Source of the DNA: an uncultured Clostridia bacterium | Lineage (GTDB): Bacteria; Bacillota; Clostridia; Oscillospirales; Ruminococcaceae | Direction: 5' to 3' | Length of the DNA stretch: 64,000 nt | NCBI GenBank assembly: GCA_947166275.1 | Contig: CAMVDP010000008.1 | Coordinates: 1 to 64,000, forward strand | Shown: in pieces, positions 1 through 8,241 of the stretch | How the letters are laid out: the number at the start of each line of letters is the position of its first letter | Position numbering within the stretch: the first letter of the stretch is position 1 | The notes under the pieces: generated by a model | The model's input: only the letters and a program-made list of their open reading frames with translations | Databases searched by the model: none | Told to the model about the DNA's origin: nothing | Program-made: the position numbers and the translations under genes

Positions 1-97
1 CCGGGACAAATCCTTCGCAGTCCAGTTCAAGCCCGTACTGACCGGGATTATGTCGTAAAGCGAACGCGATCTCCTTGCTTAATCTTATATAGTTCAT
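1..97 (-). CDS. kptA: RNA 2'-phosphotransferase, Tpt1/KptA family (5' end only)
   Basis: Only the first 32 codons lie in the window; the gene runs off the left edge and is not in the ORF track. Read on the minus strand from an ATG at 97, it gives a peptide with LSKEIAFALRHNP, the N-terminal signature of the Tpt1/KptA family. These enzymes move an internal RNA 2'-phosphate to NAD+; in bacteria the natural substrate is unclear. A purine-rich AAAGGACA lies upstream of the ATG, and a TTGACT-17-TACAAT promoter lies about 75 bases further up. The assignment rests on one short motif, but it is distinctive. Confidence 0.72.
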   Translation of the reverse strand, partial: MNYIRLSKEIAFALRHNPGQYGLELDCEGFVP

Positions 98-170
98 AAC
101 TAATGTCCTTTTCTTTTGCCGGTTGTGCACATTGTCAGAATTATTTGTGTGCATACGCTTATTTCTATTC

Positions 171-199
171 ATTGTAACATACTATTCTTCCAAAGTCAA
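171..199 (-). promoter_or_regulatory. Sigma-A promoter for kptA
   Basis: On the minus strand, TTGACT (199-194) and TACAAT (176-171) are separated by 17 bases and point toward the kptA start at 97. Seen by eye only. Confidence 0.55.
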
Positions 200-218
200 C
201 ACTACCGGTGTATACTAA

Positions 219-344
219 TTGACATCAGCGCCTGTTTCGTGATATTATTAAACAATCAATTGAACCGGACTTGTGAGCTGAAATAAAAAACGGCTGCACA
301 GTGTTTCTGATTGTGATCGTTCGATTTAGACGGATCGCTGTGCA
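219..344 (+). other. Intergenic region with extra promoter-like site and inverted repeat
   Basis: The 370-base gap between kptA and the XRE gene holds no ORF. On the plus strand TTGACA (219-224) is followed after 18 bases by TATTAT (243-248). Downstream, TGCACAG (295-301) is inverted at 338-344 (CTGTGCA) with a 36-base interior that itself contains GATCG/CGGATC. This could be a leader, a small RNA or an operator pair; nothing in the sequence decides which. Confidence 0.3.
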
Positions 345-395
345 TATTGCAAAAATATTGTGTAAAATCATTTTTTGAAATCTGGTATTTTTATC

Positions 396-424
396 TTGTA
401 AATTTACTCGATTTGTGATATAAT
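396..424 (+). promoter_or_regulatory. Sigma-A promoter for XRE-cupin gene
   Basis: TTGTAA (396-401) and TATAAT (419-424) are 17 bases apart, giving a leader of about 35 bases. The ribosome binding site TTTGGAGG precedes the ATG at 468. Confidence 0.6.
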
Positions 425-467
425 GTATTGAGTTACCGATATTTGTAGTTTATTTGGAGGTTACATT

Positions 468-1013
468 ATGGAAAGCATCAAAGAAATCGCTGCTCGTATA
501 CGTGAATTGCGTGAAGTGTGTGATTACAGTCAGGAAAAGCTTGCCGAAGAACTCGGTATAGACGTTGAGCTATATGTCGGCTATGAGCAGAACGGAGATT
601 TTCCGATAAGCGTCATCTATGAGATCGCCAACAAATTCAAAGTCGATTTCAACGAACTGATTTCCGGCGAAGAAAGTCGTATAAACACTTATCAGGTAGT
701 ACGACGCGGGCAGGGAAAGACTGTAAGCCGTATCCCCGGATATCGTTTCAAGGATCTGGCATTCCGCTATGCGGACAAGATCATGCAGCCGCTCCTTGTT
801 ACGCTTGAACCTACAGATGAGCCTGCTGAACTCGTCACCCATGCCGGTCAGGAATTCAACCTCGTGCTGAAGGGCAGCATTGAGCTCGTTTTCGAGGAAA
901 AGGTGATCATTTTGGGTGAGGGCGATTCTATCTATTTCAATCCTACATACCCTCATGGTCAGCGCTGCCACGGTGATTCCAAGGCAAGATTCCTCACTGT
1001 GATCGCTGAATGA
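468..1013 (+). CDS. XRE-family transcriptional regulator with C-terminal cupin domain
   Basis: 181 residues. An N-terminal Cro/C1-type helix-turn-helix covers about residues 5-65 (IRELREVCDYSQEKLAEELG), and a C-terminal cupin_2 sensor covers about 105-180 (HAGQEFNLVLKGSIELVF, then HGQRCHG). This architecture is a one-component sensor that binds a small ligand in the cupin barrel and controls the neighbouring gene. Here that neighbour is an acyl-CoA synthetase starting 38 bases downstream on the same strand, so the cupin probably senses an acid or acyl-CoA related to it. The ligand is inference. TTTGGAGG before the ATG supports the start. XRE-cupin plus AMP-ligase pairs are common in Clostridia. 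Confidence 0.9.
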   Translation: MESIKEIAARIRELREVCDYSQEKLAEELGIDVELYVGYEQNGDFPISVIYEIANKFKVDFNELISGEESRINTYQVVRRGQGKTVSRIPGYRFKDLAFRYADKIMQPLLVTLEPTDEPAELVTHAGQEFNLVLKGSIELVFEEKVIILGEGDSIYFNPTYPHGQRCHGDSKARFLTVIAE

Positions 1014-1051
1014 TCTGATGAACATATCTGATAAAGGAGAATTATGTTAAA

Positions 1052-2725
1052 ATGCTTTTAGACCGCTATCTTCCCCGTATAGAATTTGATTCTTACGAGG
1101 ATTTCGTAGAAAACTACCGCGTAAACGTGCCGGAGGATTTCAATTTCGGCTGGGATATCGTTGACGAATGGGCAAAACAGGAACCCGATAAAAAAGCTAT
1201 GCTCTGGTTGAGTCAGGATAAGCAGGAACGTACTTTTACTTTCACTGATATATCCAGGCTCTCAAATCAGACTTGCCACTATTTCCGCAGCCTCGGACTT
1301 AAAAAAGGCGATGTTGTTCTTCTTATTCTCCGCCGCCGCTGGGAGTACTGGGTAATAGCGACGGCTCTGCATAAGCTTGGGATCATCCTTATTCCGGGTA
1401 ATCTTCTATTTACTGCCCATGACATCGCATATCGTGGAAATATGGCCGGAATATCTGCTATCATCGCCTGTGATGATGAGTATATACGCACTCAGATCGA
1501 CAGTGCGGCTCCGGAGATAAAAACTCTACGTAAGAAAATAGCTGTTGCAGAACCTCGTGACGGCTGGGATTTCTTTGAGGATAAGATCGCTGGATACCCT
1601 GATACTTTTGAGCGTCCTACCGATGATCAGGCTACAAAAGCTACCGATATCATGCTTATATACTTTACTTCCGGTTCCACAGGTATGCCTAAAATGGTAT
1701 GCCATAACTATTCGTACCCTCTCGGTCACATCGTTACCGCAAAGTATTGGCATCAGGTACAGGAAAACAAGCTCCATATGTCGATCTCAGATTCAGGCTG
1801 GGCTAAATTCGGCTGGGGCAAGATATATGGTCAGTGGATATGCGGCGCTGTGCAGTTCGTCTATGACTTCACCGGGCGCTTCGACGCTAAAGACATGCTT
1901 TCGGTCATAAGCAAGTACAAACTCACTACATTCTGCGCTCCTCCCACTATGTACCGCTTCATGCTGCAGGAGGATATGACTCAATATGACCTCTCGACTA
2001 TCGAAAACTTCTGTAATGCCGGTGAACCTCTTAACCCCGAGGTCTTCAACCGTATCTATGAGCTTACCGGCAAAAAAATGCGTGAAGGATTCGGTCAGAC
2101 CGAAGGTTCTGTACTTATCGCAAACTTCCCGTGGATAGATCCTAAACCGGGTTCGACCGGAAAGCCCTCTCCGCTTTATAATATCCACCTTCTCCGCCCG
2201 GACGGCACGGAAACCGATGACGGTGAGGAGGGAAGCATCATGGCATGCGATATAGACAAACATCATCCCACCGGACTTTTCTGCGGGTACTACAAGGATC
2301 CGGATCTGACAAAAGCTGTACTTGGCTCTGCCAATTATGACACCGGTGACGTTGCATGGCGTGATTCACATGGTTATTACTGGTTCGTTGGCAGGAACGA
2401 TGACGTTATCAAATGCTCCGGATACCGTATTGGGCCGTTCGAGGTCGAAAGCGCACTCCTCACGCATCCTGCTGTAGTTGAGTCTGCCATAACCGGCGCT
2501 CCCGATCCTATAAGAGGTCAGGTCGTAAAGGCTACTGTAGTTCTTGCAAAAGGCTACACTCCTTCACCGGAGCTTACAAAGGAATTGCAGGACCACGTTA
2601 AGCGCGAGACCGCTCCTTACAAGTATCCCCGTGTTATCGAATACGTTGACGAGCTTCCGAAAACTCTCGGAGGAAAGATAAAACGTGCCCAGATAAGACA
2701 TCACGATGAGGAAAACGTCAAGTGA
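1052..2725 (+). CDS. Acyl-CoA synthetase (AMP-forming), medium-chain/ACSM-like
   Basis: 557 residues, full length for the ANL superfamily. It activates a carboxylic acid to acyl-AMP and then acyl-CoA. Visible motifs are the P-loop YFTSGSTGMPKM (around residue 205), the YDTGDVAW motif with Asp, the hinge region NDDVIKCSGYR, and the C-terminal catalytic lysine context TLGGKIKRA. The sequence resembles acetyl/medium-chain acyl-CoA ligases of the AcsM type; the exact acid cannot be read from it. It forms an operon with the XRE-cupin gene. The start is odd: AAAGGAGA (1033-1040) is 12 bases from this ATG but only 4 from an ATG at 1044 that opens a five-codon frame (MLKCF, stop) overlapping this start, which could couple or restrain translation. 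Confidence 0.9.
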   Translation: MLLDRYLPRIEFDSYEDFVENYRVNVPEDFNFGWDIVDEWAKQEPDKKAMLWLSQDKQERTFTFTDISRLSNQTCHYFRSLGLKKGDVVLLILRRRWEYWVIATALHKLGIILIPGNLLFTAHDIAYRGNMAGISAIIACDDEYIRTQIDSAAPEIKTLRKKIAVAEPRDGWDFFEDKIAGYPDTFERPTDDQATKATDIMLIYFTSGSTGMPKMVCHNYSYPLGHIVTAKYWHQVQENKLHMSISDSGWAKFGWGKIYGQWICGAVQFVYDFTGRFDAKDMLSVISKYKLTTFCAPPTMYRFMLQEDMTQYDLSTIENFCNAGEPLNPEVFNRIYELTGKKMREGFGQTEGSVLIANFPWIDPKPGSTGKPSPLYNIHLLRPDGTETDDGEEGSIMACDIDKHHPTGLFCGYYKDPDLTKAVLGSANYDTGDVAWRDSHGYYWFVGRNDDVIKCSGYRIGPFEVESALLTHPAVVESAITGAPDPIRGQVVKATVVLAKGYTPSPELTKELQDHVKRETAPYKYPRVIEYVDELPKTLGGKIKRAQIRHHDEENVK

Positions 2726-2809
2726 TCGTATATGAAGATACTGACTCTTGTCGAGAATACGGTCGGTAATGAGAACCGTATTGTGTAGCATGGATTTTTG
2801 TATAAATAA

Positions 2810-2846
2810 AAAGACCGGCTGAATATCAAATTTCAGCCGGTCTTTT
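2810..2846 (+). terminator. Bidirectional terminator after acyl-CoA synthetase
   Basis: AAAGACCGGCTGAA pairs with TTCAGCCGGTCTTT around an 8-base loop. A T-run lies on the plus side and an A-run on the other, so it can serve both the plus operon and the convergent membrane-protein gene ending at 2885. Confidence 0.85.
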
Positions 2847-2884
2847 GTTATCTGGTCGTTATGACTTAATTTTCATCGTATCAG

Positions 2885-3628
2885 TTACTTTGCAGTGAAG
2901 AAGCTTGAGAAGTCAAAGCCTGTAGGCATGGGTATCGTGAGCATGTAGATCGTGGCGAGTGTAAGTCCAATAACTGCGATGAAGAGTACCACTGTACGGT
3001 TAGGTATTCTCTTGAATACGCCGACAATACCGAGCATGAACAGTACTACAGAATAGATGACGTTGACGAGGTTGTAAGCATCGCCGTGAGCGTTGTCACG
3101 CTGACCCTCTTCGAGAACAGCACGGGATTCCGCCAAAAGTTCGTTTGCGGTAACAAAATACTCATCGAGCATTCCCTCGACCTCAAACGGAGAGTTCATT
3201 TCATCTGTCATTTTGTCATAAGCATCCATAAGTATCTGGCTGGCATTCTGTTCTATGTAGTTATTGAGCTTTTCCTGTATAAGCTCCGCTTTCGTTTCGT
3301 CACCTTCCGATTGAGCGATGACCTTGTCGAAGGCGTAATCCATCATGGTGTTCCATGCCATAAGGTCGGACAGGTAAAGCTGCATACCTGCGTTGTATTC
3401 CGAGTTGCCCTCGGATGCGAGGTTGTTGCTCTTTGTGTAGTTTGTAGCCTGATTGCCGCCGTGGAGCGAGCCTATCCATGTAGCCCACGCTGTAAGGAGT
3501 GCGGTGATACCGAGGAATACAGCCACGAGTACCTCAACTGTGTTTTCGCTGAAGAGTGGCTTTTTCTTCTTGCTTTCCGGCTTGGGATCAACCGTTTCTT
3601 CTCTGATCTCTGTTGTTTCTTCTGACAT
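2885..3628 (-). CDS. Membrane protein of unknown function, DUF4337-like
   Basis: 247 residues. A charged, Lys/Glu-rich N-terminus (1-28) is followed by one membrane segment (about 30-55, EVLVAVFLGITALLTAWATW), a polar helical stretch rich in Asn/Glu (60-180), then two closely spaced membrane helices (about 185-240). The first helix with following GGNQATNY resembles the DUF4337 type of membrane protein, a family of unknown role; that link is from memory and uncertain. It lies 90 bases downstream of the sodium-channel gene on the same strand with no clear terminator between, so the two are probably co-transcribed. Its long central helical region is predicted to sit on one side of the membrane. 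Function unknown. Confidence 0.75.
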   Translation of the reverse strand: MSEETTEIREETVDPKPESKKKKPLFSENTVEVLVAVFLGITALLTAWATWIGSLHGGNQATNYTKSNNLASEGNSEYNAGMQLYLSDLMAWNTMMDYAFDKVIAQSEGDETKAELIQEKLNNYIEQNASQILMDAYDKMTDEMNSPFEVEGMLDEYFVTANELLAESRAVLEEGQRDNAHGDAYNLVNVIYSVVLFMLGIVGVFKRIPNRTVVLFIAVIGLTLATIYMLTIPMPTGFDFSSFFTAK

Positions 3629-3718
3629 AGTTTTTTCCTCCGGGTAATTAATATATTTTTTGCGGCTTTCCCGCGGGGAGCGGTTGAGACGCTTTTCTGA
3701 CTATTCGGTGAGCATGGC

Positions 3719-4561
3719 TCAATTGGAGTTTTTCTTTTCGAGCAGCTCTTCGAGCTTTGCAAGGTGCTCCTTTACGGCATCGATCTCCGCTTTGATGTCG
3801 GCAGTGCCTGCTTCTTCATGTGCTTCCTTCTTGTTGAACTCCGCGACCTCGCTGATAGCATTGACAACGATGCCGACAACGACGTTCATCATCACGAATG
3901 CGGAGATCAGTACAAACGGAACGAAGTAAGCCCATGCGTAGCTGAAGACTTCCATAACGGGACGGCTGATGCCCATTGACCAGCTTTCAAGTGTCATTAC
4001 CTGGAACAGAGTGTACATAGCCTTCGGTATATCACCGAACCATTCCGGGAATGCCTCGCCGAACTGCGTAACGCCTATTATCGAGAATATGTAGTAGATT
4101 ATCAGAAGCAGGAAAGCTGTCCAGGAGATTCCGGGGATAGATCTTCCGATAGCTCCGATGATCACCTGCAGAGGTTTGAGCGAGCTTATCATCTTGAAGC
4201 CGCGCAGACCCTTGAGTGAGCGGAAAACTCTGAACACGCGGAGTATTCTTATCGAAGAGAGGACCGCGAGACCGGACAGTACCGATGTGAGTATTATGAT
4301 GAAGTCGAACCAGTTCCAGCCGCTTTTGAAATATCCAAAGAACTTGTACGCTATCATTTTAAGCAGCATTTCAATGATGAAGATACCAAGGCATATCATG
4401 TCGAGTATCTCGAGAACGCCGCCTATTGATGCTGTTATGATAGGTGAGGTCTGAAGTCCGAGAATAATCGAGTTGATAACGATAACGATAAGTATGGTAT
4501 TCTGAAACGCTTTGCTGTCTACAAATTTTCTGATCTTTTCCATTTCAGCCGATCCTTTCAT
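3719..4561 (-). CDS. Bacterial voltage-gated sodium channel (BacNaV/NaChBac type)
   Basis: 280 residues, close to NaChBac (274). Six membrane helices can be traced. S4 carries spaced arginines (SIRILRVFRVFRSLKGLRG, about residues 100-118), so it is voltage sensing. The pore loop contains LFQVMTLESWSMG, and TLESW is the hallmark selectivity filter of bacterial homotetrameric Na+ channels. The C-terminus after S6 ends in a coiled coil (IDAVKEHLAKLEELLEKK), the known tetramerisation helix of this family. It should assemble as a tetramer in the cytoplasmic membrane and pass Na+ on depolarisation. Transcribed from its own promoter (4626-4598), divergent from the L10 operon, and followed by a membrane protein. 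Confidence 0.93.
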   Translation of the reverse strand: MKGSAEMEKIRKFVDSKAFQNTILIVIVINSIILGLQTSPIITASIGGVLEILDMICLGIFIIEMLLKMIAYKFFGYFKSGWNWFDFIIILTSVLSGLAVLSSIRILRVFRVFRSLKGLRGFKMISSLKPLQVIIGAIGRSIPGISWTAFLLLIIYYIFSIIGVTQFGEAFPEWFGDIPKAMYTLFQVMTLESWSMGISRPVMEVFSYAWAYFVPFVLISAFVMMNVVVGIVVNAISEVAEFNKKEAHEEAGTADIKAEIDAVKEHLAKLEELLEKKNSN

Positions 4562-4597
4562 ACATCTATAGTATATAGAGAGAAAACGATAGTGTAT

Positions 4598-4626
4598 ATT
4601 ATACCATAAGAAATCAGTATTTGCAA
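4598..4626 (-). promoter_or_regulatory. Sigma-A promoter for the sodium-channel gene
   Basis: TTGCAA (4626-4621) and TATAAT (4603-4598) with a 17-base spacer on the minus strand. It lies back-to-back with the ribosomal protein promoter at 4664. Confidence 0.65.
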
Positions 4627-4663
4627 TAGTTTTAAAAAAAATTTATAAAAATAAGAAAAACGC

Positions 4664-4692
4664 TTGACAATCATATAATACTGTGCTATAAT
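4664..4692 (+). promoter_or_regulatory. Consensus promoter of the rplJ-rplL operon
   Basis: Perfect TTGACA (4664-4669), 17-base spacer, perfect TATAAT (4687-4692). Transcription should begin near 4700, at the first base of the L10 leader. Confidence 0.85.
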
Positions 4693-4697
4693 AGTTA

Positions 4698-4830
4698 CGC
4701 TGTTCTAAAGACAGCAGGTCGCGAAAGCGCTAACGGGTGACCGCCTGCCGAGGAATGGGAGATCATAGTGATTTATTCCCCTGTTCCTTTCTGGAATGGG
4801 GTTTTATATTTCCCCCGGCTTTTGACAGCA
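4698..4830 (+). ncRNA. Ribosomal protein L10 leader
   Basis: The roughly 130-base untranslated leader before rplJ has the layout of the L10 leader RNA, where the L10(L12)4 complex binds its own mRNA and represses translation. GCAGGTCGCGAAAGCGCTAACGGGTGACCGCCTGC can fold into a long stem with internal kink-turn-like bulges, and a second pairing (GGAATGGG with CCCCTGTTCC) follows. Identified by position and by eye; a covariance-model search would be decisive. Confidence 0.75.
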
Positions 4831-4855
4831 AAAATTGATAAGGAGGAAAAACCTG

Positions 4856-5368
4856 ATGGCAAGTGAAAAGATCATTGCGCAGAAACAGCAGTTCGTCGAT
4901 GAGCTCGCAAAGAAGCTCGAAAGCGCTGCAGGCGGCGTGATAGTCGATTACAAGGGCATTACGGTGGCAGAGGATACCGCACTTCGTAAGGCACTCAGAG
5001 AAGCTGGCGTTGATTACTTCGTAGTAAAGAACACACTTCTCAGGAGAGCAGCAGAGAAGGCTGGTATCACAGGCATCGAGGAACACCTCGAGGGCACAAC
5101 CGCTATCGCGATCCATGAAAGCGACATCATCTCCGCTCCTAAGATCCTGTACAAGCAGTCACAGGACAGCGGCGACCGCTTCAACATCAAGACCGGTTTC
5201 ATCGGTAAGGAAGCAATCACAGTCGCAGAGGTAGAGGAGTACGCAAAGCTCCCGAGCAAGGAAGTGCTTGTTTCCAAGCTCCTGTTCATGCTCCAGTCTC
5301 CCATGCAGAGACTCGCGATCGCAGCAAGCGAGATCGCAAAGAAGAAGGAAAGCGGAGATGCCGCATAA
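4856..5368 (+). CDS. rplJ: 50S ribosomal protein L10
   Basis: 170 residues from the ATG at 4856. The ORF track begins at an upstream TTG, but AAGGAGGAAAAACC sits exactly ahead of this ATG and homologues begin with MAS/MPS, so the later start is right. L10 forms the base of the ribosomal stalk and carries L7/L12 dimers, which recruit translation GTPases. The core (VDYKGITVAEDTALRK, VVKNTLLRRA) is typical, and the C-terminal helix that binds L7/L12 is present. It precedes rplL by 61 bases; the pair is autoregulated by the leader upstream. Confidence 0.97.
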   Translation: MASEKIIAQKQQFVDELAKKLESAAGGVIVDYKGITVAEDTALRKALREAGVDYFVVKNTLLRRAAEKAGITGIEEHLEGTTAIAIHESDIISAPKILYKQSQDSGDRFNIKTGFIGKEAITVAEVEEYAKLPSKEVLVSKLLFMLQSPMQRLAIAASEIAKKKESGDAA

Positions 5369-5429
5369 TTACGGCTTCGCAGCTTGAGATCACAATCGTA
5401 ACAACATCAATATTCAGGAGGAAACTAAA

Positions 5430-5807
5430 ATGGCTTCAGAGAAAGTTTTAAAGATCGTAGAAGACGTTAAGGAGCTCACAGTTCTTGAGCTCAACGATTT
5501 AGTAAAGGCACTTGAGGAAGAATTCGGCGTATCCGCAGCAGCTATGGTAGCAGCAGGCCCCGCAGCAGGTGCAGGCGCAGCAGCTGCTGAAGAGAAGACA
5601 GAATTCGATGTAATCCTCGCTTCGTTCGGCGACAGCAAGATGAACGTTATCAAGGCTGTCAAGGATATCTGCGGACTTGGTCTTAAGGAGGCTAAGGAGC
5701 TCGTTGAAGGCGCTCCCAAGCCTGTTAAGGAAGGTGCTTCCAAGGCTGAGGCTGAAGAGATCAAGGCTAAGCTCGAAGAGGCTGGCGCTAAAGTAGAGCT
5801 CAAGTAA
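5430..5807 (+). CDS. rplL: 50S ribosomal protein L7/L12
   Basis: 125 residues, normal length. The N-terminal dimerisation helices (about 1-35) are followed by an Ala/Gly-rich hinge ([13 protein letters not shown], about 40-55) and the globular C-terminal factor-binding domain with [17 protein letters not shown] and [21 protein letters not shown]. It is the multicopy stalk protein that stimulates EF-Tu and EF-G. Ribosome binding site CAGGAGG precedes the ATG. The operon ends at the hairpin that follows. Confidence 0.98.
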   Translation: MASEKVLKIVEDVKELTVLELNDLVKALEEEFGVSAAAMVAAGPAAGAGAAAAEEKTEFDVILASFGDSKMNVIKAVKDICGLGLKEAKELVEGAPKPVKEGASKAEAEEIKAKLEEAGAKVELK

Positions 5808-5836
5808 GCTGATATAGTTCAGAGCTATACAAAACA

Positions 5837-5866
5837 AAAGGTACGGTCAATGACCGTACCTTTTTT
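5837..5866 (+). terminator. Terminator after rplL, shared with metH
   Basis: AAGGTACGGTCA pairs with TGACCGTACCTT, flanked by A-run and T-run. It ends three bases before the metH stop codon, so it can work in both directions. Confidence 0.88.
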
Positions 5867-5868
5867 GT

Positions 5869-8241
5869 TTATCCCAGGATCTCCTTCGCAAAGTCCACAG
5901 TGTCTTTCGCGTCCTTGGCATACCGGTCAGCGCCGATAGCATCCGCATATTCCTTTGTCAGCACCGCGCCGCCTACTACGACTTTGCAGTCATGCCCGCT
6001 CTCCCTCAAAAGCCGTATCGTCTTTTCCATGGCTCCGAGCGTCGTTGTCATCAGCGCACTCAATCCGACAAGCTTCACATCATGCTCGATCGCTGCGTCA
6101 ACCACTTTCTGCTCCGGCACATCCTTGCCCAGGTCAATGACAGTGTAGCCATAGTTCTCAAGCAGCGTCTTTACTATGTTCTTGCCGATATCGTGGATAT
6201 CGCCCTTGACGGTGGCGAGGACTATCTTTCCCTTGCTGATGCGCTTCTCACCGCTCATGGCAGCTTTTATAGCTCCGAAGCACGCTTGTGCTGCATTCGC
6301 TGACATTATCAGCTGCGGCAGGAATATCTTGTTCTTGCCGAATGCGTCGCCAGCACGGTCAAGTGCAGGTATCAGCTCGTTGTTTATGATCTCCATGCTG
6401 TCTGTGCCGGCATCGAGCTTCTGCTTTGTGAGAGCTTCAGCGTCCTTGTCGAGCCCCTTTTCAATAGCATAAGCCAGTGTTATCTCCGTCTTTGAAGCGA
6501 CAGGCTTCGCGCTGTCATTTGACGACTGTCCGTAGCGTCCTATAAACTCCGTAGCATTAGCATCATGTCCCGCAAGCACGCGATAAGCGAACACCGCTCC
6601 CGCCATGGACGCAATGTTCGGGTTGATAATAGGCAGGTCGAGACCGCACTCCATAGCCATCGAGAGGAACGTGCTGTTGACAAGCTCACGGGTCGGCAGT
6701 CCGAATGAAATGTTCGACACGCCGAGCACTGTGTGCAATCCGAGCTTCTCCTTGACGATGCGCACTGCCTTCAGCGTTTCGGGAACAGCCTTCTGTTCGG
6801 TGCTCACGGTGAGAGTGAGACAGTCGATGAACACGTTGCTGCGCGATATCCCATAGCTTTCAGCCTTGGCAGTTATGCGCTCTGCGATAGCTACTCGCTG
6901 TTCTGCAGTGGGCGGGATACCATTCTCGTCGAGAGTCAGACCTACCACCGAAGCTCCGTATTTTTTCACGATCGGGAGTATGCGTTCCATGACAGCTTCC
7001 TCGCCGTTGATCGAGTTCACGATAGCCTTGCCGCAGTATACGCGCAGAGCGGCTTCGATAACATCCGGCTTGGTGCTGTCGATCTGCAGCGGCAGATCAG
7101 TGATACCCTGAAGAGCCTTGACAACGCGCACCATCATTTCCTTTTCGTCGATCTCCGGCAGCCCGACGTTCACATCGAGGATATCTGCGCCGGCAGACAC
7201 CTGTTCAAGCGCCTGATTAAGTATGTAGTTTATATCATTATTGCGAAGCGCTTCTTTGAACAGCTTTTTACCGGTGGGGTTTATACGCTCGCCTATTATC
7301 TTCGGACAGGTGATGTCCACAGTACGGCTGGAGCTGCACACGCTTGACAGATCGGCACGCTTTTCGCGCTGCGAGGGAGCATGCACTTTCAGCATTTTCC
7401 GCAGTCCCGAGATGTATTCCGGGGTAGTGCCACAGCAGCCGCCGTACAACTTTACGCCCATTTCTGTGTATTTCACGCAGTCGGCGACGTACTTCTCCGC
7501 CGATACGCTGTAAGCGCCCGTGGCAGGGTCAGGCAGACCCGCGTTGGCTTTCACCATAACGGGAAGGTCAGTATAGTGCAGCAGCTCACCAACAATGTCG
7601 TACAGCTCGTCCGGCGCGAGTGAGCAGTTCACGCCGATTGCGTCCGAGCCAAGCCCTGTGAGCGTCAGCGCTGCCGCAGAGGGCAGGGTGCCGGTGAATG
7701 TTCTTCCGTTCTTTTCGAAGGACATGAACGTGAACACGGGCAGGTCGCAGTTCTCCTTTGCCGCGAGGAGAGCCGCACGTATCTCATACAGGTCTGTCAT
7801 GGTCTCTATCATGATCAGGTCTGCGAGGTCTTTGCCGGCTTCGATTATCTCACGGAAGATATCGTATGCTTCCTCGAATGACAGAATACCCGCCGGCTCA
7901 AGAAGCTGACCCGTAGGTCCGACATCGAGCGCTACGAGGGCGTCTGTTCCTTCTGCGGCCCTGCGGGCAATGTTGAGCGCCTGCTTCACCACATCAGCGG
8001 TACTGTACTGTGTTTTCGCGAGCTTAAGTCTGTTCGCTCCGAAGGTGTTGGCATTGATGACGTTCGCGCCGGCTTCGATGTATGAGCGGTGTATCGCTTC
8101 AACGTCATCGGGGCGCACGAAATTCATGATCTCCGAGGTCTCGCCGGGCTTCATTCCGCGCTTCTGGAGCTCGGTGCCGAAGCCGCCGTCGAGTATCACA
8201 TACTGCCGCTCAAGCAGTTCTTTTACTTTATTATTCGCCAC
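5869..8241 (-). CDS. metH: Cobalamin-dependent methionine synthase, core domains
   Basis: 790 residues from a GTG at 8241. The track's start at 8310 lies inside the upstream gene; the GTG overlaps that gene's last codons and has AAAGGACGG ahead of it. Domains: homocysteine S-methyltransferase (about 1-290) with the zinc motif GGCCGT; pterin-binding methyltetrahydrofolate domain (about 315-560, KIIGERINPTGKK); helical cap and B12-binding domain (about 580-790) with KGDIHDIGKNIV, whose DxHxxG histidine ligates cobalt. The reactivation domain found at the C-terminus of E. coli MetH is missing and is supplied by the overlapping upstream gene. It methylates homocysteine to methionine in the cytoplasm. 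Confidence 0.95.
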   Translation of the reverse strand: MANNKVKELLERQYVILDGGFGTELQKRGMKPGETSEIMNFVRPDDVEAIHRSYIEAGANVINANTFGANRLKLAKTQYSTADVVKQALNIARRAAEGTDALVALDVGPTGQLLEPAGILSFEEAYDIFREIIEAGKDLADLIMIETMTDLYEIRAALLAAKENCDLPVFTFMSFEKNGRTFTGTLPSAAALTLTGLGSDAIGVNCSLAPDELYDIVGELLHYTDLPVMVKANAGLPDPATGAYSVSAEKYVADCVKYTEMGVKLYGGCCGTTPEYISGLRKMLKVHAPSQREKRADLSSVCSSSRTVDITCPKIIGERINPTGKKLFKEALRNNDINYILNQALEQVSAGADILDVNVGLPEIDEKEMMVRVVKALQGITDLPLQIDSTKPDVIEAALRVYCGKAIVNSINGEEAVMERILPIVKKYGASVVGLTLDENGIPPTAEQRVAIAERITAKAESYGISRSNVFIDCLTLTVSTEQKAVPETLKAVRIVKEKLGLHTVLGVSNISFGLPTRELVNSTFLSMAMECGLDLPIINPNIASMAGAVFAYRVLAGHDANATEFIGRYGQSSNDSAKPVASKTEITLAYAIEKGLDKDAEALTKQKLDAGTDSMEIINNELIPALDRAGDAFGKNKIFLPQLIMSANAAQACFGAIKAAMSGEKRISKGKIVLATVKGDIHDIGKNIVKTLLENYGYTVIDLGKDVPEQKVVDAAIEHDVKLVGLSALMTTTLGAMEKTIRLLRESGHDCKVVVGGAVLTKEYADAIGADRYAKDAKDTVDFAKEILG

